17,676 nt of DNA. Source: Verrucomicrobiales bacterium. Its GTDB lineage: Bacteria > Verrucomicrobiota > Verrucomicrobiia > Verrucomicrobiales > V1-33. Of the stretch, positions 6,750 through 14,500 are shown one piece after another; positions within the stretch are counted from its first letter, which is position 1; each line of letters begins with the position of its first letter. A program made the translations under genes and the position numbers. The stretch is taken from contig JAQGPD010000504.1 of the NCBI GenBank assembly GCA_028293305.1, positions 1 through 17,676 of the forward strand, in the 5' to 3' direction. The notes beneath the pieces were generated by a model that saw only the letters and a list, made by a program, of their open reading frames with translations, had not been told where the DNA came from and did no database searches.

Positions 6750-6911
6750 GGGGCGGGGACGGGGGGATTTGAGATTTGAAATTAGAGATTTGAAAGCCTG
6801 CGATTGGCAGCCGGAATTACGACGATGATGTTTGGAGGCAGTGTTCCAAGCGATAAGCGACTCATGCGAAGCGTAAGTGACGAATTGGGAAGCCGAACGG
6901 GGACGATAGGA

Positions 6912-7023
6912 GAAAGGTTTCAGGTTTCAGGGTTCAGAGGGCAGAGGTCAGAGGGCAGAGGGCGGCGGGCGGCGGTCAGAATTTAGAACTTCAATTCCTG
7001 AACCCTGAACCCTGAAACCTTTC
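6912..7023. repeat. Fold-back heptamer element (26-bp inverted repeat around heptamer units)
   Basis: Bases 6912-6937 and 6998-7023 are inverted copies matching at 25 of 26 positions, separated by 60 bp. From 6918 to 7015 the DNA reads as 14 in-register 7-bp units: TTTCAGG twice, GTTCAGA, then GGGCAGA/GGTCAGA forms, two GGGCGGC, GGTCAGA, three decayed units, then TTCCTGA and ACCCTGA twice. The TCAG core of the left half becomes its complement CTGA in the right half, so the array changes orientation internally. Transcribed, it could form a long cruciform-like stem. Confidence 0.85.
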
Positions 7024-7059
7024 CCCTTTCTTTCCCCTTTCCCCCAAACTTGCGGGCAC

Positions 7060-7091
7060 AAAAAAACCGCCGGGGAGCCGGCGGCTTTTTT
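7060..7091 (-). terminator. Rho-independent terminator after the coiled-coil gene (bidirectional form)
   Basis: A stem CCGCCGG/CCGGCGG (7067-7073 with 7078-7084) closes a 4-nt loop GGAG. On the - strand it is followed by seven T (complement of the A-run 7060-7066) and lies about 20 bases after the stop of the gene ending at 7112. The + side also carries six T (7086-7091), so it could work in both directions. Confidence 0.9.
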
Positions 7092-7111
7092 GAGGTGAAT
7101 TCTGATTGGAC

Positions 7112-8320
7112 TCAGCGGGGAGTGGAGACGAAGCCGGCGCTTTGGGAGCGGACGTCGTTGAGGGAGGTGAAGTCTTTTTCGAGGCCCTTCACTTTGTCGG
7201 TGAGTTGTTTGAGCTTGGTCATCAATTCGTTGCAGGCGCCTTGGAATTGATCGCGTTCGCCTTTGATGGAATCGCGCTGATTGGCGAGGCCGACGACTTC
7301 GGATTTGATGGATTTGAATTGTTCCGCGACGATTTCCTTTTCCTTGGTCAGGCTCTGGAGGGCGCCTTGCTGGGTTTTGTTTTGGTCGGTGAGGGCTTTG
7401 ATTTTCTCACTGAGTTCGTTGATTTGTTTTTGGAGGGTCTCGCGGGCGGTCATCAGTTCCAACTTTTCCTTGCCGAGGGTTTCGTTGGTTTTGAGGAGGG
7501 CGTCCTTGGTGGCCTGGGCGTCGGCGAAGGCTTTGTTGAGTTCTCCGAGGCCTTGGTCGAGTTTCGCGACTTCGTCGGCTTTGGCTTTCATGGCGGCGGC
7601 CATGTCGGCTTTTTCTTTTTCGATGCCGGAGAGGCTGGTTTTGATGGTTTGCTCGCGTTGGATGCCGGCGAGGACTTCGCCTTTGAGCATGGTTTCGCGT
7701 TCCTGGGCGAGTTTGAGATCGCCGAGGCGGCCGTTGAGTTCCGCTTTCATGGCGTCCTCGCGCTTGCGGGCTTCAGTGAGTTCGGAGCCGCGCATTTCGA
7801 GGGCACCTGTCAGGTCGGTGCGGGCTTTTTCGAGGCTGACGATGGTGTTTTTCAGGCTGCCTTCGCGTTCCATGCCGGCGGTGAGGTCGGCGCGGAGGGT
7901 GGTTTCGCGGCGGGCGGCGAGTTCGAGTTTTCCGTTGAGGTCTTTCTCGCGGCCGTTGGAGGCCTCGAGGGCGGTTTTGGTTTTCTCAAGGTGGGAGGTG
8001 GTGTCCACGAGGCGTTTATCGAGATCGGCGATCTGGATTTTGCGTTCCTTGAGGTCGGTGGTGAGGCTGACGACCTGGTGGTTGAGTTCTTTGTTATCCT
8101 TGACGAGTTGATTGCGCTCGCCGGTGAGGTTGGTGATTTCGCCGTTTTTGACGACGATGGTTTTGTCCTTGGCTTCGACGTTGCGCTCCAGGGAGTTATT
8201 CTGAAGGGTGAGGTCGTTGTTTATCTTGGAACTGATGCCTCCGAAGGCCAGGCTGAGGCCGAGGGCGGCGAGCAGCAGGCGACCGCTGCGGTTGGAGGAG
8301 TGTTCGGGCGACTGGTTCAT
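7112..8320 (-). CDS. Membrane-anchored long coiled-coil protein, function unknown
   Basis: A 402-residue protein with a short cytoplasmic-like N-terminus (basic, MNQSPEHSSNRSGR), one hydrophobic segment (LLLAALGLSLAFGGI, about 15-29) and then an almost unbroken charged heptad-rich coiled coil to about residue 388. No catalytic motif is visible. Two modules 70 residues apart are clearly similar: around 138-170 (RETTLRADLTAGMEREGSLK) and 208-240 (RETMLKGEVLAGIQREQTIK). That spacing equals exactly ten heptads, indicating internal duplication. I chose the ATG at 8318-8320 rather than the frame opening at 8404, because a good promoter (8377-8404) overlaps that longer frame. It is divergent from the iscA-like gene and ends at a strong terminator. 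Coiled coils attract false homology, so no family is proposed. Confidence 0.8.
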   Translation of the reverse strand: MNQSPEHSSNRSGRLLLAALGLSLAFGGISSKINNDLTLQNNSLERNVEAKDKTIVVKNGEITNLTGERNQLVKDNKELNHQVVSLTTDLKERKIQIADLDKRLVDTTSHLEKTKTALEASNGREKDLNGKLELAARRETTLRADLTAGMEREGSLKNTIVSLEKARTDLTGALEMRGSELTEARKREDAMKAELNGRLGDLKLAQERETMLKGEVLAGIQREQTIKTSLSGIEKEKADMAAAMKAKADEVAKLDQGLGELNKAFADAQATKDALLKTNETLGKEKLELMTARETLQKQINELSEKIKALTDQNKTQQGALQSLTKEKEIVAEQFKSIKSEVVGLANQRDSIKGERDQFQGACNELMTKLKQLTDKVKGLEKDFTSLNDVRSQSAGFVSTPR

Positions 8321-8376
8321 AGGAAGGAGGTGGTGGCGGTGGCGGCTGGAAAGTGAGAGAAACCGGACTTTTGGCG

Positions 8377-8404
8377 ATGATAAGCGAAAGGTGGAATCCG
8401 GCAA
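8377..8404 (-). promoter_or_regulatory. Candidate sigma70-type promoter for the coiled-coil gene
   Basis: On the - strand, -35 TTGCCG (8404-8399) and -10 TATCAT (8382-8377) are separated by 16 nt. Transcription would start near 8370, leaving a leader of about 50 nt before the ATG at 8320. Its position argues against translation starting at 8404. Confidence 0.55.
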
Positions 8405-8451
8405 CCTAATGTTTTAACGGAAAACGCTATGGATGGGGGTGAGTCAGTGGG

Positions 8452-8479
8452 TTGACGGGGCGGTGACCGGCCATATGGT
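8452..8479 (+). promoter_or_regulatory. Candidate promoter for the iscA-like gene, predicting an almost leaderless mRNA
   Basis: -35 TTGACG (8452-8457) and -10 TATGGT (8474-8479) are separated by 16 nt. The expected start of transcription is about 8486, and the ATG begins at 8489. There is no Shine-Dalgarno between them. Divergent genes face each other here, so the 168-bp gap serves both promoters. Confidence 0.5.
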
Positions 8480-8488
8480 GTCATCAGC

Positions 8489-8875
8489 ATGACCACATCC
8501 GTTCAAACGCCCGCGCGGCCGGTAAATTTCAAGATTGGCAACGAACGACTGATCAAGGTGTTGCCGGCAGCGGCGGCGCGGCTGGGCGGATTGTTGAAAA
8601 AACAGGGCCGCGCGGAGCATGGGGCCCTGCGGGTGGCGGTGGTGGGCGGGGGCTGCTCCGGCCTGCAATATAAGATGGATCTGACGGACGGGCCGGCGGA
8701 CCGGGACATCATGGTGGAAAGCGGGGGAGTGCGCGTGGTGATCGATCCGAAGAGCGCATTGTTTGTGAGTGGATCGGAACTGGATTTCAGTGAGGATCTG
8801 CAGCAGGGCGGCTTCAAGGTGTCGAATCCGAATGCGGTGGTGACCTGCAGCTGCGGGGAAAGTTTTGCCGCCTGA
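8489..8875 (+). CDS. A-type iron-sulphur cluster carrier (IscA/ErpA/SufA family)
   Basis: A 128-residue protein of the HesB/IscA family that accepts Fe-S clusters from a scaffold and delivers them to target enzymes in the cytoplasm. The three ligand cysteines are present: C56 in VVGGGCSGLQY and C120/C122 in VTCSCGESF near the end. IDPKSALFVSGSELDF (about 85-100) is the conserved middle section. An extra N-terminal stretch of about 12 residues precedes the fold. The ATG at 8489 lies only about 10 nt after the predicted -10. The next gene, 93 nt downstream, is an HscB-like J-domain protein, which supports a Fe-S maturation role. Which A-type member this is (IscA, SufA or ErpA) cannot be settled from sequence alone, so no symbol is given. 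Confidence 0.95.
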   Translation: MTTSVQTPARPVNFKIGNERLIKVLPAAAARLGGLLKKQGRAEHGALRVAVVGGGCSGLQYKMDLTDGPADRDIMVESGGVRVVIDPKSALFVSGSELDFSEDLQQGGFKVSNPNAVVTCSCGESFAA

Positions 8876-8968
8876 CGCGGGGCGGCGGCGGTGAGCGGGG
8901 AATGCGGCGGGGCAAGGCGTGGCGTGGCCGTGCGGGCGGGGGCTGAATGCGGGGAAGGATTTGCGGTG

Positions 8969-9589
8969 ATGAAAAATCCGGGGATGGGTGTTGGGATGGA
9001 TGCTTACGAATTGTTGGGACTGACCAGAATGGCGGCGTTGGATGCCGGGGTGGTGCGCGATGCGTTTCAGCGGGCGGCGGCGGCGTGTCATCCGGATGGA
9101 GGCGGGACGGAGGGGGAAAAAGGGGAGCGGACCGCGCGCTTTCAGGAGTTGAATGCGGCAGCGGCGATCCTGACGGGTGTGGGATCGAGGGTGCGGCATT
9201 TGCTGGCGCTGGAGGCGCCGGGGCATGTGGCGGAGCGGGCGGCGTCGATGGATGAGAAGCTGGTGGCGCTTTTCATGGAGGTGGGTCAGGCGGTGCGGGG
9301 GGCGGGGGAGTGGGCGGAGGCGCGGAGGAAGGCGGAGACTTTTCTGGCGAAGGCGGGGTTGGCTGGGCGGGAGTTGGAAGTGAGGGAAGGACTGGAGGGG
9401 GCGGGCGCGGCGGTGAAGCCGGCGATGGAGGAATTGGAGTCCGGTCTGGCGGCGGTGGACGCGATGGAGCCGGGGGCGGCCGGGCGGGTGGAATGGTTGG
9501 CGGCGTTGGGGCAGCGGGCGGGGTTTTTGGAAAAATGGCAGGCGCAGCTGCAGGGCGCGTGGTCGCTGATTTTTTCGGTGGGAGGCTGA
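8969..9589 (+). CDS. HscB-like J-domain co-chaperone
   Basis: A 206-residue protein. The first 80 residues form a J-domain: DAYELLGL (11-18), helix II VRDAFQRAAAACHPDGGG with the essential His-Pro-Asp at 41-43, then ARFQELNAAAAILTGVGSRVRHLL. The C-terminal half is helical, Ala/Glu-rich and resembles the cluster-scaffold-binding bundle of HscB in layout, though identity is weak. HscB stimulates the Hsp70 HscA to release Fe-S clusters from IscU; the neighbouring A-type carrier gene favours this reading over a general DnaJ. I chose the ATG at 8969 because GGAAGGA lies about 9 nt ahead. A GTG at 8891 would add 26 residues without J-domain character, and an ATG at 8996 would start just before the domain. 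The gene is very GC-rich. Confidence 0.8.
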   Translation: MKNPGMGVGMDAYELLGLTRMAALDAGVVRDAFQRAAAACHPDGGGTEGEKGERTARFQELNAAAAILTGVGSRVRHLLALEAPGHVAERAASMDEKLVALFMEVGQAVRGAGEWAEARRKAETFLAKAGLAGRELEVREGLEGAGAAVKPAMEELESGLAAVDAMEPGAAGRVEWLAALGQRAGFLEKWQAQLQGAWSLIFSVGG

Positions 9590-9680
9590 GCGGCGGCTGG
9601 GGCTGTGGATAGGATGAGCCGGGAATAAGGGCTGCGCTTGCGTGCGGTGCGGCGGGCAATTAGAGGGCGGGATCGCAGCC

Positions 9681-10640
9681 ATGAAACGCATTCTTCTCAC
9701 GACCACCAGTTATCAGGACACCCCCGGGGATCACCATGCTTTGCTGGAGGGTCAGGGGTATGAGATTGTGAGGGAGCGCGGGCCTTTGCCGGAAAGCCGC
9801 ATGCTGGAACTGGCGGGGGAATTCGATGGATTTCTGTGCGGCGATGACGATATCACCCATGCTGTCCTGACAAAATCCGCGCCGCGGCTGAAGGTGATCA
9901 GCAAGTATGGGATCGGCCTGGACAAGATCGATCTGACGGCTTGTCAGGGATTTGGAATTCCTGTGTTGTTTACGCCGGGCGTGAATCATACCACGGTGGC
10001 TGAGCATACCTTTTGTTTGCTGCTGGCATTTGTCAGGAACCTGGTGGATTCCGTGAACGCCACGCGCTCCGGCAAGTGGACGCGCATCACCGGCAACGAG
10101 TTGTGGCGGAAAAAAATCGGGATCATCGGGCTGGGGCGGATTGGTCAGGAAATGATCCGCCGATGCCGGGGATTTGATATGGAAGTGCACGCCTATGGCA
10201 ACTTTTGGCCCGAGGAATTTTGTCAGGCACATCAAGTGACGCGGCATGGCACCATAGATGATTTGTTGGGGGAAGTGGATATTCTGAGTCTGCACACCAT
10301 GCTGAGCGCCTCCACGCGGCATTTGATGAACGCGGACCGTCTGGCCCGGATGAAGCAGGGGTCGATCCTGGTGAACAGCTCCCGCGGGGAGTTGGTGGAC
10401 CCGGCGGCGGTGCTGTCGGCATTGGACAGCGGGCACCTGGCGGGCTACGCGGCGGATGTGATGGAACATGAACCACCCCAAGCGGATGAACCTTTGCTGA
10501 GCCATCCGAAGTCGATCATCACGCCGCACATCGGCAGCCGGACGTATGAAAGCGTGCCGCGCCAGGCGATGCGGGCGACGCAGAATCTGATCAACTTTTT
10601 CAACGGCGACGGCGAAGTTTTCTACGCCACCCGCGACTGA
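9681..10640 (+). CDS. D-isomer specific 2-hydroxyacid dehydrogenase (phosphoglycerate dehydrogenase-like)
   Basis: A 319-residue NAD(P)-dependent dehydrogenase interconverting a 2-keto acid and a D-2-hydroxy acid. The Rossmann motif is IGIIGLGRIGQ (146-156, with G150, G152 and G155). The catalytic residues are R235 (NSSRGELVD), E264 (VMEHEPP) and H283 (TPHIGS), all intact. The catalytic-domain section KVISKYGIGLDKIDL (71-85) is typical of SerA-like enzymes, but the C-terminal ACT regulatory domain is missing, so it is a short-form enzyme. The residue after beta-2, usually Asp for NAD, appears to be Gly173 (AYGNFW). I chose the ATG at 9681; the frame opens at 9642 with 13 extra residues. The substrate (3-phosphoglycerate, glycerate, lactate or other) is unknown. 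Confidence 0.93.
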   Translation: MKRILLTTTSYQDTPGDHHALLEGQGYEIVRERGPLPESRMLELAGEFDGFLCGDDDITHAVLTKSAPRLKVISKYGIGLDKIDLTACQGFGIPVLFTPGVNHTTVAEHTFCLLLAFVRNLVDSVNATRSGKWTRITGNELWRKKIGIIGLGRIGQEMIRRCRGFDMEVHAYGNFWPEEFCQAHQVTRHGTIDDLLGEVDILSLHTMLSASTRHLMNADRLARMKQGSILVNSSRGELVDPAAVLSALDSGHLAGYAADVMEHEPPQADEPLLSHPKSIITPHIGSRTYESVPRQAMRATQNLINFFNGDGEVFYATRD

Positions 10641-10846
10641 GCCAGGTCAAGGGACAGCGCAGGCGGAGGGGAAATTGGGGAAAAGGGGAAGTCTGCTTTT
10701 ACGGACAGCTTCAACGTGTCAAGAATTTCGTTTGGCAAGGCACGGAGTCTGCGGGATGGTGGGGGCTATCAACCCGTCGGTGTTTATCCACGTGGACGAT
10801 GTGAGACGCGGATAACGCGACTGGTAACGGCCAGCCACGCGAACCC

Positions 10847-11449
10847 ATGTCCTCATCCCTCGAACGTCCGTCCGTCCTTGTATTGAACCGAAATTGGCAA
10901 GCAATTGATGTCAAAACGCCGGCTGAAGCCTTCGGCCTGATGGCCACGGGGGCGGCCATGGGGTTGGACATCAGCACCGGCGATATGTGTCCGGTGCCGT
11001 GGATGGATTGGCTGAAGCTGCCGGTGCGGGCCGGGGACAGCCCGGTGCGGACCGTGCGCGGGCCGGTGCGGGCGCCGACGGTGCTGGTGTTGACCCGGTT
11101 TGGCCGGGTGCCGATGCGGCGGCTGCGGTTTTCGCTGCGCGGGCTTTGGATGCGGGACCGCGGGGTTTGTCAATACACCGGTCGCAAACTGGCGGCCGGG
11201 GAAGGGAATATCGACCACGTCATGCCGCGGTCCCGCGGGGGGCGGACCACGTGGGAGAATTGCGTCCTTTCCCACAAGACGGTGAATCACAAAAAAGGAA
11301 ACCGGACGCCCGAGGAAGCGGGGCTGCGCCTGATGCGCCGGCCCGAGGCGCCGCGGGCGGTGCCTGCGACTGCGTTTATTCGTAACACCCTAAATGTGAA
11401 GGACTGGGAGGTTTTTCTGAGCGGGCAGACGGCGGAAGGTCAGGGCTGA
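10847..11449 (+). CDS. HNH endonuclease family protein with altered zinc-site residues
   Basis: A 200-residue protein. The N-terminal half starts with VLVLNRNWQAIDVKTPAEAF (10-29), the hallmark of a widespread bacterial HNH family. The HNH module is at about 107-160: CQYTGRKL, then NIDHVMPRSRGG (D123, H124), TTWENCVLSHKTVN (N138, N147) and KKGNRTPEEAGL. These supply the His-Asn-Asn/His core for a beta-beta-alpha metal nuclease. The zinc pairs usually seen are incomplete: positions expected to be Cys are C108, T111, H143 and V146. There is no restriction or mobile-element partner nearby; function could be structure-specific nuclease or repair. The start ATG has no clear Shine-Dalgarno, and the next gene follows after 134 bp. 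Confidence 0.88.
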   Translation: MSSSLERPSVLVLNRNWQAIDVKTPAEAFGLMATGAAMGLDISTGDMCPVPWMDWLKLPVRAGDSPVRTVRGPVRAPTVLVLTRFGRVPMRRLRFSLRGLWMRDRGVCQYTGRKLAAGEGNIDHVMPRSRGGRTTWENCVLSHKTVNHKKGNRTPEEAGLRLMRRPEAPRAVPATAFIRNTLNVKDWEVFLSGQTAEGQG

Positions 11450-11583
11450 AAAGCCCGGCTGAAACCGGACCGCTGGAGCTTCGTCCTGAAGGCGTCCGCC
11501 GGGCTTGCCGCGCGGCCGGGCGGCGCTTTCGACGGGAGGTTCTTTTAAGTTTCGCCGACCGTAAACCAGGCTAGACTGGCGGC

Positions 11584-14500
11584 ATGTCCGCGTCTCCCCC
11601 CCCTTCGGCGACACGGCGTCCCCGGAGGTGGTGGCGTCGGCTGGGATGGGTGTTTTTGAGCGTGATGGTATTGGTGGCGGCTTTGGGGGTCGGGTCGTGG
11701 TGGTGGCGGGTGGAATTGGTGAACGGGTTTTTGAAAGACCCCTCCAGCGTGTGGCGGGTGCGGATCGCGCAGTTGGATTGGGAGGGCGGCCGACTGGTGG
11801 GCCGGGGAATCGTGGTGTCTCATGCGGACCAGGCGGAACCGGTTTTTTCCGCGGATGCGGTCTCCGCGACGGGGGATGTGGAGGCCTTGAAGGCGGGGCG
11901 GCTGGGCGACGTGGTGGCGGTGAATCCAAAGGTTTTTTGGCGCGCCGGGCTGCGGAGTGATCCGGCGTCCGCCAAGCCGCCCCTGACCGGGCCCATGGTG
12001 GAATGGAACTCCTTGAGCCTCAACGGCGGCGAGGTGGATGTGGCGAGGGAGGGGGACTGGTCCTTTTCCGGAAAAGTGTCAGGGGCCGGTGGCGGAGGGG
12101 CTTGGCTTTACGAAGGCCGGCTGGCGCTGGCTCCGCAGGACGTTTCCGTGAAGGACGGCGTGTATCGCATGATTTTGCCGGATGGCATGGTGGACCGGCT
12201 GGAAGTGCGGGCGGAGCAGGTGGACTTGTCAGGGAGCGTGGAGGCGGCGACTGGAACGCTGGAGGTTTCCAAAGCCCGGCTGACCCGCGCCAAAGTTCTG
12301 GCGGAGGGTGGTGCGGCGGGGCCCGTGAAGCAGGGAAGTGGGGCGACGGCGGCCAATGCGCAGGCGACGGAACCGAGTGAGGATGAGGGTGTTTCCGTGA
12401 TCAGTGGGGTCGTGATTTCTGATTTGGCGGCTCCCGGATTGGAGGCGATGGGACGTTTTCCGTGGGAAGCGGGACTGCGCGGAAATTTGTCAGTGGGTCA
12501 CTTCCAGGCGGGCGATGGGCTGGTTTTTGAGTTGGGGGGAATCCATTTGGCCGGGGCTTCCGCGGACTTGCCGACGGGAGGAAAAGTGCCGGCCCTGGAA
12601 GTGTCAGGCAGGATGACGGGTGGTAAACCCGTGTTGGAAAAACTCGATTTTTCCGGAGTGGAAATCCCGGACGCGGCGGAATTGTTGCGACTGCTGGGTC
12701 AGCCCGTCCCGGCGGGTGTCGCGGGATATTTCAAAGCGGAGGGTCGATTGAAGGACCTTTCCTGGGACGGTGAAAAAGTGGTGTCGGGCAGCGAGCAATC
12801 GTTGACATTGAGTGGGTTGGAAGTGGCGGGGCCGGGGTATGGGAAGGCTTCCCTGGAAAAACTTGTGTTGGGCGCGGTGCCGGATGAGATGCGGGACGCC
12901 CGGCGGTTGCGGCGGTTGGAAGTGTCCAAGCCGGTGGCGGATTTGGAAATAGCGGCCACCCCGCCTGCGGTGGCGGACGCTGCGCTTGAGGCTGAAAAAA
13001 GTCCAGTGGCCACCCCTGCCGACGATCTCTCCGGGGGCCCGGCCGGCGAAAAGGGAATCGCGGCAGCGGCAGCGCCCTTGCTCCCGCCCGCCGCAGTGCC
13101 TTCAGAGGTGGAACCCAGCCTGTCCGTCGGGCCGGATGCCGCGCCGGAACGTCCGGCGTGGGAGGGGTGGACAGCGGATTTGCTGACCGTGACCGAGGGG
13201 TCCTTCGCGGCCACCCTGCCTCAATTTTCAGGAGCCCGCGTGACCAGCGCCTTCGCCGTGGCCACCACGCCGGACGAAGCGCCGCCCGCGGAGGGAGAGG
13301 CCGTGGCAGGTCCTCACTATCAGGTTTCCCTCGTGAAGCCGGTGCTCATCCATCCGGCCTATCCGGACCAGCCGGTGGCCTTGGCGGGCTTGATTCAATT
13401 GACGGCTTCGGCGGCGGGTTTGTGGGGAAAACGGGAAATCGATTCCTTGACACTCGCGGGTTCGCGGATGCAAATCGGCGAGGCGTTGTTCCGCTTGGTG
13501 AATGCGCTGCCGACCGGTCCGGCAACGGCGGTGCCTCCGCCCCGGACCTCGGAAGCCGCGCCGGTGGAGGAGCCGGAAAAAACCACAACGGGAGTGATGA
13601 CGCGGCCGTGGCGGCTGAAACAATTCGTGTTGGAGGACACGCTGATCCAGCTCGACCACCTGGGGGATGGAAGGCGGCTGGACATTCCGGTGAAGCGTCA
13701 GGAATTCCGGGATCTGCCGCTGGACTCCACGGCATTGGCCAAGGTGAACAGAGTGTATAAAATCGAGGTCCCTAACATCACGTTGTATAGTCCGTTTTCC
13801 GCCGGTCAGAAAGTGGCTGTATTGGATACCAACTATATACAATTCACTCCGGCGGGTCTCATGGAGCGGCGGTTGGACCGGGTGGACCTGATGCTGCCGT
13901 CGTTGTATGCGGGCCAGCCTTTGTTTGATTTTGTGGATGCGGCGCGGCAGCGGTTCACGGCCATGGCGTCCGTGCCCGCCCCGGCTCCGCTGCCGCTTTT
14001 GGTGGACACGGAGTCCCGCAGTCCCACGGTTTTGAGCGCGCTGGCCAGTGTGTCCCCGGCGGAGGCGGCGGAGGCGGGGGCGGAATGGGAGATCCCGTTT
14101 TATACAGAGAGCGGAAAAGTCTTTGTGGCTCCCAAGGGCTTCCCGTGGCCTAACCTGCCGGTGATTCCGTTCCGGAATGCAAGGGATGCGAAGGGAAAAC
14201 CGGTCCCGTTTTTATTGCATGGGGAGTCGTTTCATGGTGAGCTTTCGATCGAACCCGGCTGGTATGAATTTCCGGAATACAAAGTCAGGCTGCGCTTGAG
14301 CGACCGCGGACGCATTGTCTTCAATACACCGCAAAAGGACCGTGACAATAACCTGACGGAGGTGTTTGAAAAGAACACGCTGATTTTCAGGCAATTGCAA
14401 ATTGATGAGGCATGGCTTTCCATCACTTATGATGCGCGCGGAATCTATGCGAAGTTTGGCGGCATGACCTGCGGGGGGACGATCAGTGGCGGGGTGAATC

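Larger units (their letters stand above)
6750..7111. other. Intergenic region rich in short repeats, no gene seen
   Basis: This is 362 bp between the coiled-coil gene and the TraB/GumN gene, both on the - strand. It contains two copies of GAGATTTGAAA-like sequence (6771-6795), a 100-bp stretch with repeated GCGA motifs (about 6850-6885) that I cannot assign, the heptamer/inverted-repeat element (6912-7023), a pyrimidine-rich run (7021-7045) and a terminator (7060-7091). I see no convincing promoter for the TraB/GumN gene and no open frame with protein character. Confidence 0.6.

Noticed and set aside
7106..8356. A 416-codon + strand frame opposite the coiled-coil gene
   Set aside because: It is Phe/Gly/Glu/Ala-rich, mirrors the Lys/Glu heptads of the real gene, and has no independent protein features. 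Terminator and promoter positions support the - strand gene.
10784..10792. DnaA-box-like TTATCCACG upstream of the HNH gene, plus a weaker TATTCCACA at 5518-5526 near rpmH
   Set aside because: They are single, isolated matches without clustering, an AT-rich unwinding region, or dnaA/dnaN nearby. I do not call an origin, although rpmH is often near one.
10787..10796. Perfect 10-bp palindrome TCCACGTGGA upstream of the HNH gene
   Set aside because: A single palindrome with no regulator or second copy in the window is not enough to call an operator.
11443..11456. Hairpin GGGCT-GAAA-AGCCC at the stop codon of the HNH gene
   Set aside because: The stem is only 5 bp and no T-run follows, so it is not a credible terminator.
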